From: Tabrizicola thermarum
GTDB taxonomy: Bacteria; Pseudomonadota; Alphaproteobacteria; Rhodobacterales; Rhodobacteraceae
DNA: 64,000 nt
NCBI RefSeq assembly: GCF_003574395.1
Contig: NZ_QMJY01000013.1
Span: 496,001-560,000 of the forward strand
Reading direction: 5' to 3'
A model generated the notes under the pieces. The model did not search any database, was not told the DNA's origin, and saw nothing but the letters and a program-made list of their open reading frames with translations. Position 1 is the first letter of the stretch, and each line of letters opens with the position of its first letter. The position numbers were made by a program, and so were the translations under genes. Shown here piece after piece: positions 25,775 through 34,966 of the stretch.

Positions 25775-26926
25775 TCAGGAAAGGTGGTCGATCCGCCGCA
25801 GGAACTGCGCCAGATGCCCGACCTGATCCAGCCAGCGCGCCACCAGCTTCGGGTCATGCGGCGCGCCGTGCACGCCGGCCGGGATCTCGCGGTTCAGCAC
25901 CGCCTCGATCGCCAGCGACACCGGGACCGAGACCAGCCGCCCCATCGCCGTGCCCCGCACATCGCCCCAGGCATCCATCGCCCAGGTCTGATGGAACACC
26001 GGCTTCCCGTCGCGCTCCGCCTTCAGCGCCACGAACAGCACCACCCGGTCGGGCTCTCCCGGCGCGTAGGCGTTTTCTTTCAACAGCGCCGCCGCCCGTG
26101 CCTCCAGCGCCGCGTTGATCTCGGCCAGCGGCTTGCCTTCCAGCGCCTCGATCTCGCGGAAGATCGGCGCCCAGGCATCGGCCCAACCGTTCAACCGGAT
26201 CGTCCCCCGCACGAAGTCCTTGACCTTCCAGTGCTTCTCGAAGCGGTATTCCTCCATGAACGGATAGCTGTCGCGGTTGGGGTAGACCTCGAAACTCTCC
26301 GGCACCGGCAGCGGTGCGTCGTAACGGCTGATCGCATCCCAGGGCCGCGCCACGCGCAGTTCGGTGAAATGCCGCAGGCTGCGGGACGGAGACCGCAACG
26401 CCTTCAGCACCCCCGCCGGAGCCCAGGAGAACTTGTAACGGAAGGCGTTCGGCTCTTTCGGAACGCCGCCGCAGTAGCTGGTGAAGCTCAGCACGTTGTC
26501 GTTGTCATAGACCTTCGACGCCCGATAGCGCGCCACCAGATCATGCGCCATCAGATGGTCGATCCCGGGGTCGAGACCCACCTCGTTGATCGACACCAGC
26601 CCCGCCTCGCGGAAATCCTCATCCAGCGCCCGCATCTCGGGCGCGATGTAGGAGGACGAACAGAAGTTCGCCCCCTTCTCCAGACACAGCCTGGCGATGC
26701 CCACATGCTGATCCGCAGGCAGCATCGACACCGCGATGTCGCCGGGCTTCAGCGCCTCGGCCAGGGTCTCCAGCGAAAACGCCCGGATGTCCTGCGTCAG
26801 GTCGCCAACCTCGGCGCGGGCCTTTTCGACCGTGCGGTTCCAGACCGTGACCGGATGCCCCGCCTCGATCAGCCGTCTCAGGCCCGGAATCGACGACAGC
26901 CCCGTGCCGCACCAATGGATCGTCAT
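25775..26926 (-). CDS. Saccharopine reductase-like dehydrogenase
   Basis: A 383-aa saccharopine dehydrogenase (NADP, glutamate-forming type, LYS9-like). It starts with a Rossmann element MTIHWCGTGLSSIPGLRRL, then has SSYIAPEMRALDEDFREAGL and the NEVGLDPGIDHLMAHDL motif, which is diagnostic for the family. The C-terminal domain contains FTSYCGGVPKEPNAFRYKFS. The start at 26926 is chosen because that Rossmann strand begins there; an upstream frame extension crosses palindromic DNA. The second saccharopine dehydrogenase gene lies upstream across twin palindromes, so the two genes make a pathway pair. Confidence 0.92.
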   Translation of the reverse strand: MTIHWCGTGLSSIPGLRRLIEAGHPVTVWNRTVEKARAEVGDLTQDIRAFSLETLAEALKPGDIAVSMLPADQHVGIARLCLEKGANFCSSSYIAPEMRALDEDFREAGLVSINEVGLDPGIDHLMAHDLVARYRASKVYDNDNVLSFTSYCGGVPKEPNAFRYKFSWAPAGVLKALRSPSRSLRHFTELRVARPWDAISRYDAPLPVPESFEVYPNRDSYPFMEEYRFEKHWKVKDFVRGTIRLNGWADAWAPIFREIEALEGKPLAEINAALEARAAALLKENAYAPGEPDRVVLFVALKAERDGKPVFHQTWAMDAWGDVRGTAMGRLVSVPVSLAIEAVLNREIPAGVHGAPHDPKLVARWLDQVGHLAQFLRRIDHLS

Positions 26927-26957
26927 GGTCTTTCTCCCCTCCGCTTGCCGTCTGGCG

Positions 26958-27003
26958 GCAAGAGTTTTCGAAAACTCTTGCAGATCTTTTCGAAAAGATC
27001 TGC
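26958..27003. repeat. Twin perfect 24-bp palindromes
   Basis: GCAAGAGTTTTCGAAAACTCTTGC (26958-26981) would be one perfect palindrome, described here as half GCAAGAGTTTTC plus its reverse complement. GCAGATCTTTTC plus its reverse complement (26980-27003) is the second. They share the dinucleotide at 26980-26981 and both have the centre TTTTCGAAAA. They lie between the two saccharopine dehydrogenase genes on the same strand. The form is like a tandem terminator or a protein-binding repeat of Rhodobacteraceae; it may make the two genes separate transcripts or lower expression of the second. Confidence 0.75.
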
Positions 27004-27009
27004 GACCTC

Positions 27010-28059
27010 TCACACGCCCGCGACGTGCCTGTCGAATTCCACCTTGGCCCGCCCCCAGACGCCGGAGCCAAGGTCGTTCAGCGTCAGCAGCGACGGCAAC
27101 AACTGCGCCGCATAGTCCTGCGACGACTCCACCGGCATCAGGCTGGGCAGATTGTCGATCGCCGTCACGTCCAGCGGCGGGTCGTCATGCACCCGCAAGG
27201 CCGGAACATCCCAATCCGTCGCCCGGTCATAGACCTTGATCGGCGAAAAGTCCGAGGTCGGATCGCAGGCGATATCCCCGATCACCGTCAGCTTGCGCGC
27301 ATCCGTCTTGGCCGAGGCGGGCACGAACACCGGACAGCCCGGACGCGCAAGAATGCAGTTCAGGAAGATCTCGTGCTGCAACACTTCCGGGAAGGGCCCG
27401 CCGCTTGCCGTCTCGGCCATGTCCCACCGGGTGACCTCGACGCCCATCGCCGTGCAGAGGTCCGCCGCCCCCGTCCCCACCCGGCCCAGCGCGCCGATGA
27501 TGATCGCCCGGGGCCGACCCAGCCCGGCCAACTCCTCACCCAGTTGCGCCAGCAGCGCCTCCTTCGACGCCACCTTCCTGACCGGCCCGGCAATCCCGCC
27601 CCGCTGCTGCGCCGCCCAGCATTTCAGCGAAACCGCAGCGCCGGCATAGCCCGCCCAATAGCCGAAGGCCGCCACCCGACGCCCGGTCTCGTCCACCAGA
27701 TATTCCAGATCGTAAAGCGTCCCGCCGCCCGCCTTGAACCGCTGCAACAGCACCCGCCCCGCCGGTTGCCCCTTGTAGGCGTGGCCGAACATGATGTGCC
27801 GGTGCGTCAGCGGCGTGCCATCATCAGGCAGTTCCTTCAGCCCGAAGATGATCGCATCGGCAGGCGCCTTCGGCCACAGGTTCTCTTCCGCGATCTCGCA
27901 GCCCGCCGCCACATAGCCCTCCAACGGGATCGCGCGGACCGAGGACTTCTCCACCGTCACCCGGATCCCCGCCTTGACCAGCGCCGCCGCGCCCTCGGGC
28001 GTCAGTCCCACGCGCTCCTCGTTCGGCCGTTGTTCCGCGCGCACCCAAAGATGAGTCAT
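27010..28059 (-). CDS. Saccharopine dehydrogenase (NAD, lysine-forming type)
   Basis: A 349-aa protein of the AlaDH/PNT-type N-terminal fold (LYS1-like). It begins MTHLWVRAEQRPNEERVGLTPEGAAAL; the ATG at 28059 has GGAAGGACGG upstream. Motifs include KELPDD, HIMFGHAYKGQ, the IIIGALGRVGTGAADLC Rossmann segment, and DNLPSLMPVESSQDYAAQLL near the C-terminus, where fungal LYS1 also ends. It interconverts saccharopine with lysine plus 2-oxoglutarate. With the adjacent reductase it would connect lysine and aminoadipate semialdehyde. The direction in vivo (biosynthesis or catabolism) cannot be read from the sequence. Confidence 0.93.
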   Translation of the reverse strand: MTHLWVRAEQRPNEERVGLTPEGAAALVKAGIRVTVEKSSVRAIPLEGYVAAGCEIAEENLWPKAPADAIIFGLKELPDDGTPLTHRHIMFGHAYKGQPAGRVLLQRFKAGGGTLYDLEYLVDETGRRVAAFGYWAGYAGAAVSLKCWAAQQRGGIAGPVRKVASKEALLAQLGEELAGLGRPRAIIIGALGRVGTGAADLCTAMGVEVTRWDMAETASGGPFPEVLQHEIFLNCILARPGCPVFVPASAKTDARKLTVIGDIACDPTSDFSPIKVYDRATDWDVPALRVHDDPPLDVTAIDNLPSLMPVESSQDYAAQLLPSLLTLNDLGSGVWGRAKVEFDRHVAGV

Positions 28060-28210
28060 GTCCCGTCCTTCCCCAGACTGCGGCCCTCGTGATAGCCCAG
28101 GATGCGACCCGGCAAAACCCCGCAAACAGACTGTTTCCCGGCCATCTTGGCTTGCATTGCGCCCCCGTTCGTCGCAAGTCTGCCGCAGCCGTGCCTTCCG
28201 AGTTTCGCCC

Positions 28211-28771
28211 ATGCAGATTGACCCCACCGCATTGCCCGAGGTCCTGATCCTCACCCCCCGCCGCTTCGGCGACGCGCGCGGATGGTTCATGGAAACCTGG
28301 AACGCAGCGCGGATGGCGGATGCCGGGCTCGACCTGCCCTGGGTGCAGGACAACCACTCCTTCTCGGCCGCCAGGGGCACGCTTCGCGGCCTGCACTTCC
28401 AGTCCCCGCCCCGCGCACAGGACAAGCTGGTCCGCTGTTCGCGCGGCGCGATCCTGGATGTCGCCGTCGACATCCGCACCGGCTCGCCCACCTACGGACG
28501 CCACGTCGCCGTCGAACTGACCCCCGACAACGGGCGGCAACTCTTTGTCCCCAAGGGCTTCCTGCACGGCTTCGTCACCCTGACCGACGACACCGAGGTG
28601 CAGTACAAATGCTCCGACCTCTACAGCCCCGACCATGACGGCGCCGTCCGCTGGGACGACCCCGCGCTTGGCATCGACTGGGGCACCACCACGCCGATCC
28701 TGTCGGACAAGGACGCCCGGGCCCCTCTGCTCGCCGACATCGGCACCCCCTTCCGCCGGGAGCCGCAATGA
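28211..28771 (+). CDS. rfbC: dTDP-4-dehydrorhamnose 3,5-epimerase
   Basis: Epimerises dTDP-4-keto-6-deoxyglucose at C3 and C5. The 186-aa cupin-fold enzyme starts at 28211 ([14 protein letters not shown]); the longer frame upstream crosses the divergent lysine gene promoter and is rejected. Signatures are [33 protein letters not shown] with catalytic His62, and [20 protein letters not shown]. It overlaps rfbB by 4 nt (28768-28771) and leads the rhamnose operon. Confidence 0.96.
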   Translation: MQIDPTALPEVLILTPRRFGDARGWFMETWNAARMADAGLDLPWVQDNHSFSAARGTLRGLHFQSPPRAQDKLVRCSRGAILDVAVDIRTGSPTYGRHVAVELTPDNGRQLFVPKGFLHGFVTLTDDTEVQYKCSDLYSPDHDGAVRWDDPALGIDWGTTTPILSDKDARAPLLADIGTPFRREPQ

Positions 28772-29805
28772 AACTGCTCGTCACCGGAGGCTGCGGCTTC
28801 ATCGGCTCTGCCGTCGTCCGCCTGGCCGTTGCCCGAGGGCACGAAGTGGTCAACCTCGACGCCATGACCTATGCCGCGAATGCCGCCAACGTGGCCCCGG
28901 TCGCCAGCTCCAACCGCTACAGCTTCGAACAGGCCGACATCCGCGACCGCGCCGCGCTGGACCGCATCTTTTTGACCCACAGCCCCGACGCCGTGATGCA
29001 CCTCGCCGCCGAAAGCCATGTCGACCGCTCCATCGACGGGCCTTCGGACTTCATCGAAACGAACATCACCGGCACCTTCAACCTGCTGGAAGCCGCCCGC
29101 GCCCACTGGATGCGGCAGGGGAAACCCGACAGCTTCCGCTTTCACCACATCTCCACCGACGAGGTCTTCGGCTCCCTCGGCCCGGAAGGCCGGTTCACCG
29201 AGGAAACCCCCTACGACCCCCGTTCACCCTATTCCGCGTCGAAGGCCGCCTCCGACCACCTCGTCCGCGCCTGGCACGAAACCTACGGACTTCCCGTCGT
29301 CCTGACGAACTGCTCGAACAACTACGGCCCCTACCACTTTCCCGAGAAACTGATCCCGGTCGTCATCCTGAACGCGCTGCACGGCAAACCCATCCCGGTT
29401 TACGGCACAGGCGAAAACGTCCGCGACTGGCTGTATGTCGAGGACCACGCCGACGCCCTCCTCCTTGTGCTGGAGAAGGGCCGGATCGGCCGCAGCTACA
29501 ACATCGGCGGGGAAAACGAGCGTCGCAACATCGACCTCGTGCGCACTATCTGCGCGCTTCTCGACGAGATGGCGCCCAAGGCCACGCCCTATGCCGACCA
29601 GATCACCTTCGTCACCGACCGCCCCGGCCATGACGCCCGCTATGCCATCGACCCCACCCGCATCCGCGAGGAACTGGGCTGGCGGCCAAGCGTGACCGTG
29701 GAAGAGGGCCTGCGCCGCACCGTCCGCTGGTATCTCGACAACGAAGCCTGGTGGCGCCCGCTCCTGAACCGGCAGGGCGTGGGCGAAAGGCTGGGCCGGG
29801 CATGA
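28768..29805 (+). CDS. rfbB: dTDP-glucose 4,6-dehydratase
   Basis: Converts dTDP-glucose to dTDP-4-keto-6-deoxyglucose in the cytoplasm using bound NAD. The 345-aa SDR-extended protein has the nucleotide motif [13 protein letters not shown] at the N-terminus, the [10 protein letters not shown] segment, the TDEVFGSLG motif, and the catalytic YSASKAASD. The C-terminal region reads [12 protein letters not shown] as expected. It overlaps both neighbours by 4 nt (ATGA). Confidence 0.98.
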   Translation: MKLLVTGGCGFIGSAVVRLAVARGHEVVNLDAMTYAANAANVAPVASSNRYSFEQADIRDRAALDRIFLTHSPDAVMHLAAESHVDRSIDGPSDFIETNITGTFNLLEAARAHWMRQGKPDSFRFHHISTDEVFGSLGPEGRFTEETPYDPRSPYSASKAASDHLVRAWHETYGLPVVLTNCSNNYGPYHFPEKLIPVVILNALHGKPIPVYGTGENVRDWLYVEDHADALLLVLEKGRIGRSYNIGGENERRNIDLVRTICALLDEMAPKATPYADQITFVTDRPGHDARYAIDPTRIREELGWRPSVTVEEGLRRTVRWYLDNEAWWRPLLNRQGVGERLGRA

Positions 29806-30647
29806 AGCTCCTCGTGTTCGGCAGGACCGGCCAGGTCGCGCGCGAACTTCAGCGCCTCGCCCCCGACGCCACCTACCTCGGCCGCGATCAGGCCGATCTG
29901 ATGCACCCCGCCGCCTGCGCCGCCGCCATCGCGGCTTCGGACGCCGACGCCGTTATCAACGCCGCCGCCTGGACCGCCGTGGACAAGGCCGAGGCCGAGG
30001 AAGCCGCCGCAACCGTGGTCAACGGCGATGCCCCCGCCGCCATGGCCAGGGCCGCCGCCGCCAGGGGCATCCCCTTCCTCCACGTCTCCACCGACTATGT
30101 TTTCGACGGCGCGGGCGACCAGCCCTTCGCCCCCGACCACCCGACCGCCCCGCTTGGCGCCTATGGCCGCTCCAAGCTGGCCGGGGAACAGGGCGTGCGG
30201 GCGGCAGGTGGCAAGCATCTGATCCTGCGCACCTCCTGGGTCGTCTCCGCCCACGGCGCGAATTTCGTGAAAACCATGCTTCGCCTCGGAGCCGAGCGGG
30301 AGAGCCTCAAGGTCGTCGCCGACCAGATCGGCGGCCCGACCCCCGCCGCCGCCATCGCCGAGGCGCTGCTGACCACCGCCAGAGCCATGGCCGACGGCAC
30401 CCCCGGCGGCACTCATCACTTCTCCGGTGCCCCCGACACCAGCTGGGCGGATTTCGCAAGGCGTATCATGGCCGAGGCCGGGCTTTCCTGCCGGATCACC
30501 GACATCCCGACCAGCGAATACCCCACACCCGCCAGACGTCCGCTGAATTCCCGCCTCGATTGCCGTGCATTCACCGCTGCATTCGGCCTCCCTCGGCCCG
30601 ACTGGCGCGAGGGCCTGAAAGCGATCGTGAAGGAGTTGCGCTCATGA
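29802..30647 (+). CDS. rfbD: dTDP-4-dehydrorhamnose reductase
   Basis: NADPH-dependent last step to dTDP-L-rhamnose. The ATG at 29802 overlaps the rfbB stop. The 281-aa protein has the Rossmann motif [12 protein letters not shown], the [12 protein letters not shown] segment, the STDYVFDG motif, and the catalytic YGRSKLAGE. The C-terminus contains [10 protein letters not shown], typical of RmlD. It overlaps rfbA by 4 nt. Confidence 0.97.
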   Translation: MKLLVFGRTGQVARELQRLAPDATYLGRDQADLMHPAACAAAIAASDADAVINAAAWTAVDKAEAEEAAATVVNGDAPAAMARAAAARGIPFLHVSTDYVFDGAGDQPFAPDHPTAPLGAYGRSKLAGEQGVRAAGGKHLILRTSWVVSAHGANFVKTMLRLGAERESLKVVADQIGGPTPAAAIAEALLTTARAMADGTPGGTHHFSGAPDTSWADFARRIMAEAGLSCRITDIPTSEYPTPARRPLNSRLDCRAFTAAFGLPRPDWREGLKAIVKELRS

Positions 30648-31516
30648 CCCGCAAAGGCATCCTCCTCGCCGGAGGCACCGGCTCGCGCCTCTGGCCGATC
30701 ACGCTGGGTGTGTCGAAACAGCTTCTGCCGATCTACGACAAGCCGATGATCTATTACCCGATCTCGGTCCTGATGCTGGCAGGCATCCGCGAGATCGCGA
30801 TCATCACCACCCCCGAGGATCAGCCCCAGTTCCAGCGCCTGCTGGGCGACGGCAGCCAATGGGGCGTCAGCTTCACCTGGGTTGTCCAGGAACGGCCCGA
30901 GGGCCTGGCCCAGGCTTACCTCCTGACCCGCGATTTCCTGGCCGGAGCCCCCTCGGCGATGTGCCTCGGCGACAACATCTTCTTCGGCCACGGCCTGCCC
31001 GAAATCCTGCATCGCGCCAGCGGGCAGGCTTCGGGGGGCACCGTGTTCGGCTACCATGTCTCCGACCCCGAACGCTATGGCGTCGCGGCCTTCGACGCCG
31101 ACGGCCGCGTCACCCAGATCGTCGAAAAGCCGAAGAGCCCGCCGTCGAACTTCGCGATCACCGGCCTTTATTTCCTCGATGGGCGCGCGCCGGACATTGC
31201 CGCCCGGATCAAGCCCTCGCCGCGCGGCGAGCTGGAAATCGTCGATGTCCTGGAACACTACCGCGCCGAGGGCAGCCTCCAGGTCGAACGCATGGGCCGG
31301 GGCTTCGCCTGGCTCGATACCGGCACCCCCGGCAGCCTCCTCGACGCCGGGAACTTCGTCCGCACCCTGCAGGACCGGCAGGGTATGCAGGTCGGCTCGC
31401 CGGACGAGATCGCCTTCCGCCAGGGTTGGATCGACCGCGCAGGCCTGGGCGAACGCGCCAGGGTCTTCGGCAAGTCCAGCTATGGCGCGCATCTGGACAC
31501 CGTTCTGAAGGAATAG
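30644..31516 (+). CDS. rfbA: Glucose-1-phosphate thymidylyltransferase
   Basis: Makes dTDP-glucose from dTTP and glucose 1-phosphate, the first step of the rhamnose pathway. The 290-aa protein starts [20 protein letters not shown] at 30644 and shows VSKQLLPIYDKPMIYYPIS, the metal-binding LGDNIFFGHGL, and EKPKSPPSNFAITGLYF. As the last gene in the order C-B-D-A, it completes the set in one operon. The rhamnose acceptor (O-antigen, exopolysaccharide or glycoprotein) is not identified here. Confidence 0.98.
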   Translation: MTRKGILLAGGTGSRLWPITLGVSKQLLPIYDKPMIYYPISVLMLAGIREIAIITTPEDQPQFQRLLGDGSQWGVSFTWVVQERPEGLAQAYLLTRDFLAGAPSAMCLGDNIFFGHGLPEILHRASGQASGGTVFGYHVSDPERYGVAAFDADGRVTQIVEKPKSPPSNFAITGLYFLDGRAPDIAARIKPSPRGELEIVDVLEHYRAEGSLQVERMGRGFAWLDTGTPGSLLDAGNFVRTLQDRQGMQVGSPDEIAFRQGWIDRAGLGERARVFGKSSYGAHLDTVLKE

Positions 31517-31632
31517 CCACGGCGCATCACCCTCGCGTCCAGACGGACACCTTTCGCCTTTGCCGCGTGTTTCCCCCGGAGCCTTTGCCGAACTTGTCGC
31601 GAAACAAGCCGGGACGGTTGCGTCGGAACCTG

Positions 31633-31673
31633 GGTTAACCAGACGTGAATGCCCGCAGCCAACCCATTGATTT
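31633..31673. repeat. Conserved 41-bp intergenic element, copy B
   Basis: Second copy of the element at 16999-17039 (33 of 41 identical). On the minus strand it carries TTCA-N7-TTAA, near the CtrA consensus. It lies in the convergent gap between rfbA and fliP, about 50 nt after the fliP stop. A GC-rich 6-bp hairpin (31690-31695 with 31702-31707) stands between fliP and the element and may terminate the flagellar transcript. Confidence 0.6.
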
Positions 31674-31721
31674 CATTAACACCATGACTCGCGCCGCGCG
31701 TGGCGCGGGCAGTGTCACGGG

Positions 31722-32447
31722 TCAGAAATAGCTCCTTACCAGGGCCCCGGACACAAGAGCCCACCCGTCCGCAACCACGAAGAAGATCAGCTTGAACGGC
31801 AGCGAAACGACCGCGGGTGGAACCATCATCATCCCCATCGACATCAGGATCGCTGCAACGACCAGGTCGATGATCAGGAAGGGCAGGAAGATCATGAACC
31901 CGATCTGGAATGCCCGCTGAACCTCGGACAAAAGGAACGACGGGACCAGCAGCGACAGCGGCGCGTCAGTGGCCGTGATCGGGGTGGTGGATCGCAGGTC
32001 CTGAAGGGTCTGCAAGGTTTCCGGATCGACGCGTGCCGCCATGAAGACGCGGAACGGCGCGATGGCCGCCTGCAGGCCCGGACCCATCTCCATCGTCCCG
32101 TTGGTCATCGGTTCGATCCCCTTGACCCAGGCCTCGGTGAACACCGGGTCCATCACGAACCAGGTCAGGAACATCGCGAGGCTGATGATGAGCATGTTCG
32201 GCGGGGCCTGCTGCAACCCGATGGCCTGCCTCAGGATCGACAGCACCGTGACGATGAAGGGAAAGCAGGTCACCATCACCGCAAGCCCCGGTACGATCGA
32301 CAGCACCGTGACCAACAAGAGCAGCTGGACAGACCGCAGCGACAGGGACTCACCTCCGCTACCGCCGAAGTCGATGGACATCTGCTGCGCGAGGGCCGGA
32401 CCGGCCGCCAGCGTCAGGAAGATGGCGAGACCGACGCTAACCCTCAC
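31722..32447 (-). CDS. fliP: Flagellar type III export protein FliP
   Basis: FliP forms, with FliQ and FliR, the core of the flagellar export gate in the inner membrane. The 241-aa protein has a cleavable signal (ending GPALAQQ), then membrane helices with the family motif (VMVTCFPFIVTVLSILRQAIG and PPNMLIISLAMFLTWFVM), and the C-terminal VQRAFQIGFMIFLPFLIIDL with MGMMMVPPAVVSLPFKLIFF. It overlaps fliN by 4 nt and is the last gene of the fliF-H-N-P block. Confidence 0.98.
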   Translation of the reverse strand: MRVSVGLAIFLTLAAGPALAQQMSIDFGGSGGESLSLRSVQLLLLVTVLSIVPGLAVMVTCFPFIVTVLSILRQAIGLQQAPPNMLIISLAMFLTWFVMDPVFTEAWVKGIEPMTNGTMEMGPGLQAAIAPFRVFMAARVDPETLQTLQDLRSTTPITATDAPLSLLVPSFLLSEVQRAFQIGFMIFLPFLIIDLVVAAILMSMGMMMVPPAVVSLPFKLIFFVVADGWALVSGALVRSYF

Positions 32448-32713
32448 AGCCCGCCCCGCAGATTGGCAACCTCGGTCAGCCTGACGGCCAGCTGACCGGC
32501 ATGTTCCCCTTCCAGTTCGGTCAGCTCTCCGCGCGCGATCAGCCGGTCGCCGACATAAAGCTCGACCGGATCATCCACCCGCCGATCCAGCTGCAGCACG
32601 GCGTCCTTCGACAGCCGCAGGAGATCGCGCACCAGCGGTCGCGCGCGACCGACCGAGATCGTCACTTCGATAGGCACCTGGCTGAACGGGTTCGTGTCGG
32701 CAATATCTTCCAT
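32444..32713 (-). CDS. fliN: Flagellar motor switch protein FliN
   Basis: An 89-aa SpoA-domain protein starting at 32713 (MEDIADTNPFSQVPIEVTIS). It contains VGRARPLVRDLLRLSKDAVL, LDRRVDDPVELYVGDRLIARGEL and a C-terminal VRLTEV, the FliN pattern of the C-ring. It is shorter than E. coli FliN because the N-terminal tail is reduced. fliM, its usual partner, is not in this window. It overlaps fliP and is preceded by fliH. Confidence 0.95.
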   Translation of the reverse strand: MEDIADTNPFSQVPIEVTISVGRARPLVRDLLRLSKDAVLQLDRRVDDPVELYVGDRLIARGELTELEGEHAGQLAVRLTEVANLRGGL

Positions 32714-32720
32714 GATGTCC

Positions 32721-33302
32721 TCAGGAGTTGAGGTTGAAAAACGCGCGGACCGCGATCGCGATGTCCGCCGTGGTCTGAGACAGGTCGACCTTCGTCTCGA
32801 CCGTTCCAAACCGGATGTAGACCTGGCCCTCCGGCAGGGACGGCTCTTCTTCGATCACCATCGGCAATCCTGTCGCCTGAGTGATCAGGTCTTCGACCTG
32901 CCCGCGAACCACCGGGTTCAGCACCAGTGTCAGCGGCGCATCTGCAAGCTCTTCTGCCAGTGGCATCAGGGCTTCAAGCACCGTCGGGGCCAGGGCTTCC
33001 CGGGCTACTGCGGGAAGAAGGCGGCTGGTCATTTCGAGAATCAGCGGACGGAGTGCCTGCAGGACGTGGCTGCGCGCGTCCTGGAACGTGAAGGCGAGAC
33101 TTTGCAGGTTTCGCGCCAGATCGGCACGGATGCGTGTCTGGTCGCCCTGCTGGGCCGCAACTGCATCGTCCCAACCGGCCGAATAGCCCTGTTCGAAGGA
33201 CGCAACCTTGGCCTCCTCGACTGCAGCTATTTCGACCATCGGCTGTGGCGTGCCGTCCGCAGCGATCGCTGTATCAAAGACTTCCAGACGCAGAGCCGGC
33301 AT
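32721..33302 (-). CDS. fliH: FliH-like flagellar export ATPase regulator
   Basis: A 193-aa protein between fliF and fliN, in the position of fliH. The middle is helical with a FliH/HrpE-type pattern (EQGYSAGWDDAVAAQQGDQT, then a long helix LARNLQSLAFTFQDARSHVL). The C-terminal domain (LTLVLNPVVRGQVEDLITQA... VDLSQTTADIAIAVRAFF) resembles the peptide-binding end of FliH. FliH links FliI to the C-ring and export gate. The 1-nt overlap with fliF shows coupling. Similarity is weak, so the name rests partly on position. Confidence 0.8.
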   Translation of the reverse strand: MPALRLEVFDTAIAADGTPQPMVEIAAVEEAKVASFEQGYSAGWDDAVAAQQGDQTRIRADLARNLQSLAFTFQDARSHVLQALRPLILEMTSRLLPAVAREALAPTVLEALMPLAEELADAPLTLVLNPVVRGQVEDLITQATGLPMVIEEEPSLPEGQVYIRFGTVETKVDLSQTTADIAIAVRAFFNLNS

Positions 33303-34912
33303 CAGGCGCGCTCCTCTTCATGTTCCATCCAGCCGCGCAGGATTTCGATCGACTCGGTCTGACGCTTTTCGATAAGGCGCCGGAGCCGCGTTGCCGGGTC
33401 TTCCTCGGCCCCATCAGCGGAAGGTTCGCGGGTCACATCATTGCTGACATCCGAGAAAGCGCCGTAGTCGAAGCCGTTCTCGACCTCTCCGGTCAAGGCC
33501 ATGTTGCCAGAAAGAACATTCGACGGTAGCGCCAGAGGTGCGGCCGGGGCAGGCAAGGCCGGGCGATTGGCAGAGGTCAGGATCGGCCGGATGACGAACA
33601 GCCCCAGGATCAGCGCCACCAGGGCAAGAACCGCCGTCTGAATGACCGTCATCACATCGATCTGACCGATCGGAAGCATGAGGCCGGAGCTTGCCTCGGT
33701 CCCGGGCGGCGCCGTGATCTCCTGGAACTCCAGGGACTTCAATGTCAGCACGTCACCACGGGCCTCATCGAGACCGACCGCAGATGCGACAAGTTCGCGC
33801 AAGGCCTGAAGCTCTTCGTCCGGGCGGGGGGCCCACGTCCTGGTGCCATCTGCGGCGATGGAGACCACGCCATCCACCATGACAGCGACCGTCATGCGGC
33901 GAACCGCCCCAGGGTTGCGCAGGATCTCGCGCTGGGTCTCGGAGACTTCGTAGTTGATCCGTTCGCGCGTCTCGGAGTTCTGGCTTTTGCCTTGCCCCCC
34001 AGAAGCGGCGTTACCTTGCGGCAGGTTCGAGGCCACCGTGACCTCGCCCCCAGGTTCGGTGCTGGAGCCGCTGCGCTCTTCGGTATCCGACGAGATCGCG
34101 ACACGGCCCTGCGGGTCGAACTTGCGCTCGGTGATCGCTTCGCGTTCCGAGTTGAGGTCAATCGACACTTCCACGATCGCCTTGCCCTCGCCAACCCGAG
34201 CGGCAAGCAGTCGTTCGACGCTCCTCTTGATCGCAGCTGCGCGGTCATCCGCACTGCCGGCGTTGAACGCATCCGGCTCCGTGCCGCCGATCAGTCCCGC
34301 GACGGTGTCGATGATCTGCACCGCATCCGGCGTCATTCCGGCAACCGCACTGGCAACCAGGTGACGAACCGCGCGGGCCTGGGCCTCATCCAGATTGCCC
34401 GTGGTCGTGGTCAGCGTGACGGAGGCCGTCGGCTTTGCATCGGGCTGGAAGGCGCGGGTCGGCGCGCTGGCGATATGCACCCGGGCAGCCCTGACCTGGG
34501 GCAATGCCAACAGCGTGCGGGCGATCTCGCCCTCTTTTGCCCGCCAGTAGGCGGCATCGAACATCTGCGACGTGGTGCCGAAACCCGTCAGCGAGTCGAG
34601 CAGCTCGTACCCTGCGCCGCCTGCGGCCGGCTTGCCCTCGGCAGCCAGAGCCATGCGCAGGGCATCACGTTGACCGACATCGACCAGGATCGAGTCGCCC
34701 TTGATCTCGTATGCGACGCCACGCTGATCCAGCGCGGCAATCACCTCGCCCGCGGCAGAGGGTTCAAGTCCCGCGTAGAGCAGGCCCATTTCCGGCTGAC
34801 CAGCCATCCTGCTCAGCAGCAGCACTGCGGCAAACATGGCGGCTGTCGCGCCCGCAATGATGACGCGGCGGCGCAGGTCCAGCGAAGTCCAGATGGCGAT
34901 CAGGTTTTGCAA
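33302..34912 (-). CDS. fliF: Flagellar MS-ring protein FliF
   Basis: FliF builds the MS ring in the inner membrane. The 536-aa protein has a first membrane helix (about 18-38), the YscJ-type ring-building motifs (EMGLLYAGLEPSAAGEVIAA and KEGEIARTLLALPQVRAARV), a second ring domain with INYEVSETQREILRNPGAVR, a second helix near 430 (MTVIQTAVLALVALILGLFV), and a C-terminal tail with LRRLIEKRQTESIEILRGWM for FliG binding. fliG is not adjacent, which is normal in roseobacter-type clusters. The gene diverges from fliL across a CtrA-type box. Confidence 0.97.
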   Translation of the reverse strand: MQNLIAIWTSLDLRRRVIIAGATAAMFAAVLLLSRMAGQPEMGLLYAGLEPSAAGEVIAALDQRGVAYEIKGDSILVDVGQRDALRMALAAEGKPAAGGAGYELLDSLTGFGTTSQMFDAAYWRAKEGEIARTLLALPQVRAARVHIASAPTRAFQPDAKPTASVTLTTTTGNLDEAQARAVRHLVASAVAGMTPDAVQIIDTVAGLIGGTEPDAFNAGSADDRAAAIKRSVERLLAARVGEGKAIVEVSIDLNSEREAITERKFDPQGRVAISSDTEERSGSSTEPGGEVTVASNLPQGNAASGGQGKSQNSETRERINYEVSETQREILRNPGAVRRMTVAVMVDGVVSIAADGTRTWAPRPDEELQALRELVASAVGLDEARGDVLTLKSLEFQEITAPPGTEASSGLMLPIGQIDVMTVIQTAVLALVALILGLFVIRPILTSANRPALPAPAAPLALPSNVLSGNMALTGEVENGFDYGAFSDVSNDVTREPSADGAEEDPATRLRRLIEKRQTESIEILRGWMEHEEERA

Positions 34913-34966
34913 GACGATTCTCCGGCTCCGGCGTTCTGCCGTGGCCTCACCTTTCTTCGGTTCGCC

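Noticed and set aside
31650-31688. Possible 12-residue peptide (MPAANPLISLTP) inside element B
   Set aside because: Copy A has ACG in place of ATG and no ribosome site is seen in either, so the conserved DNA is not explained by translation.
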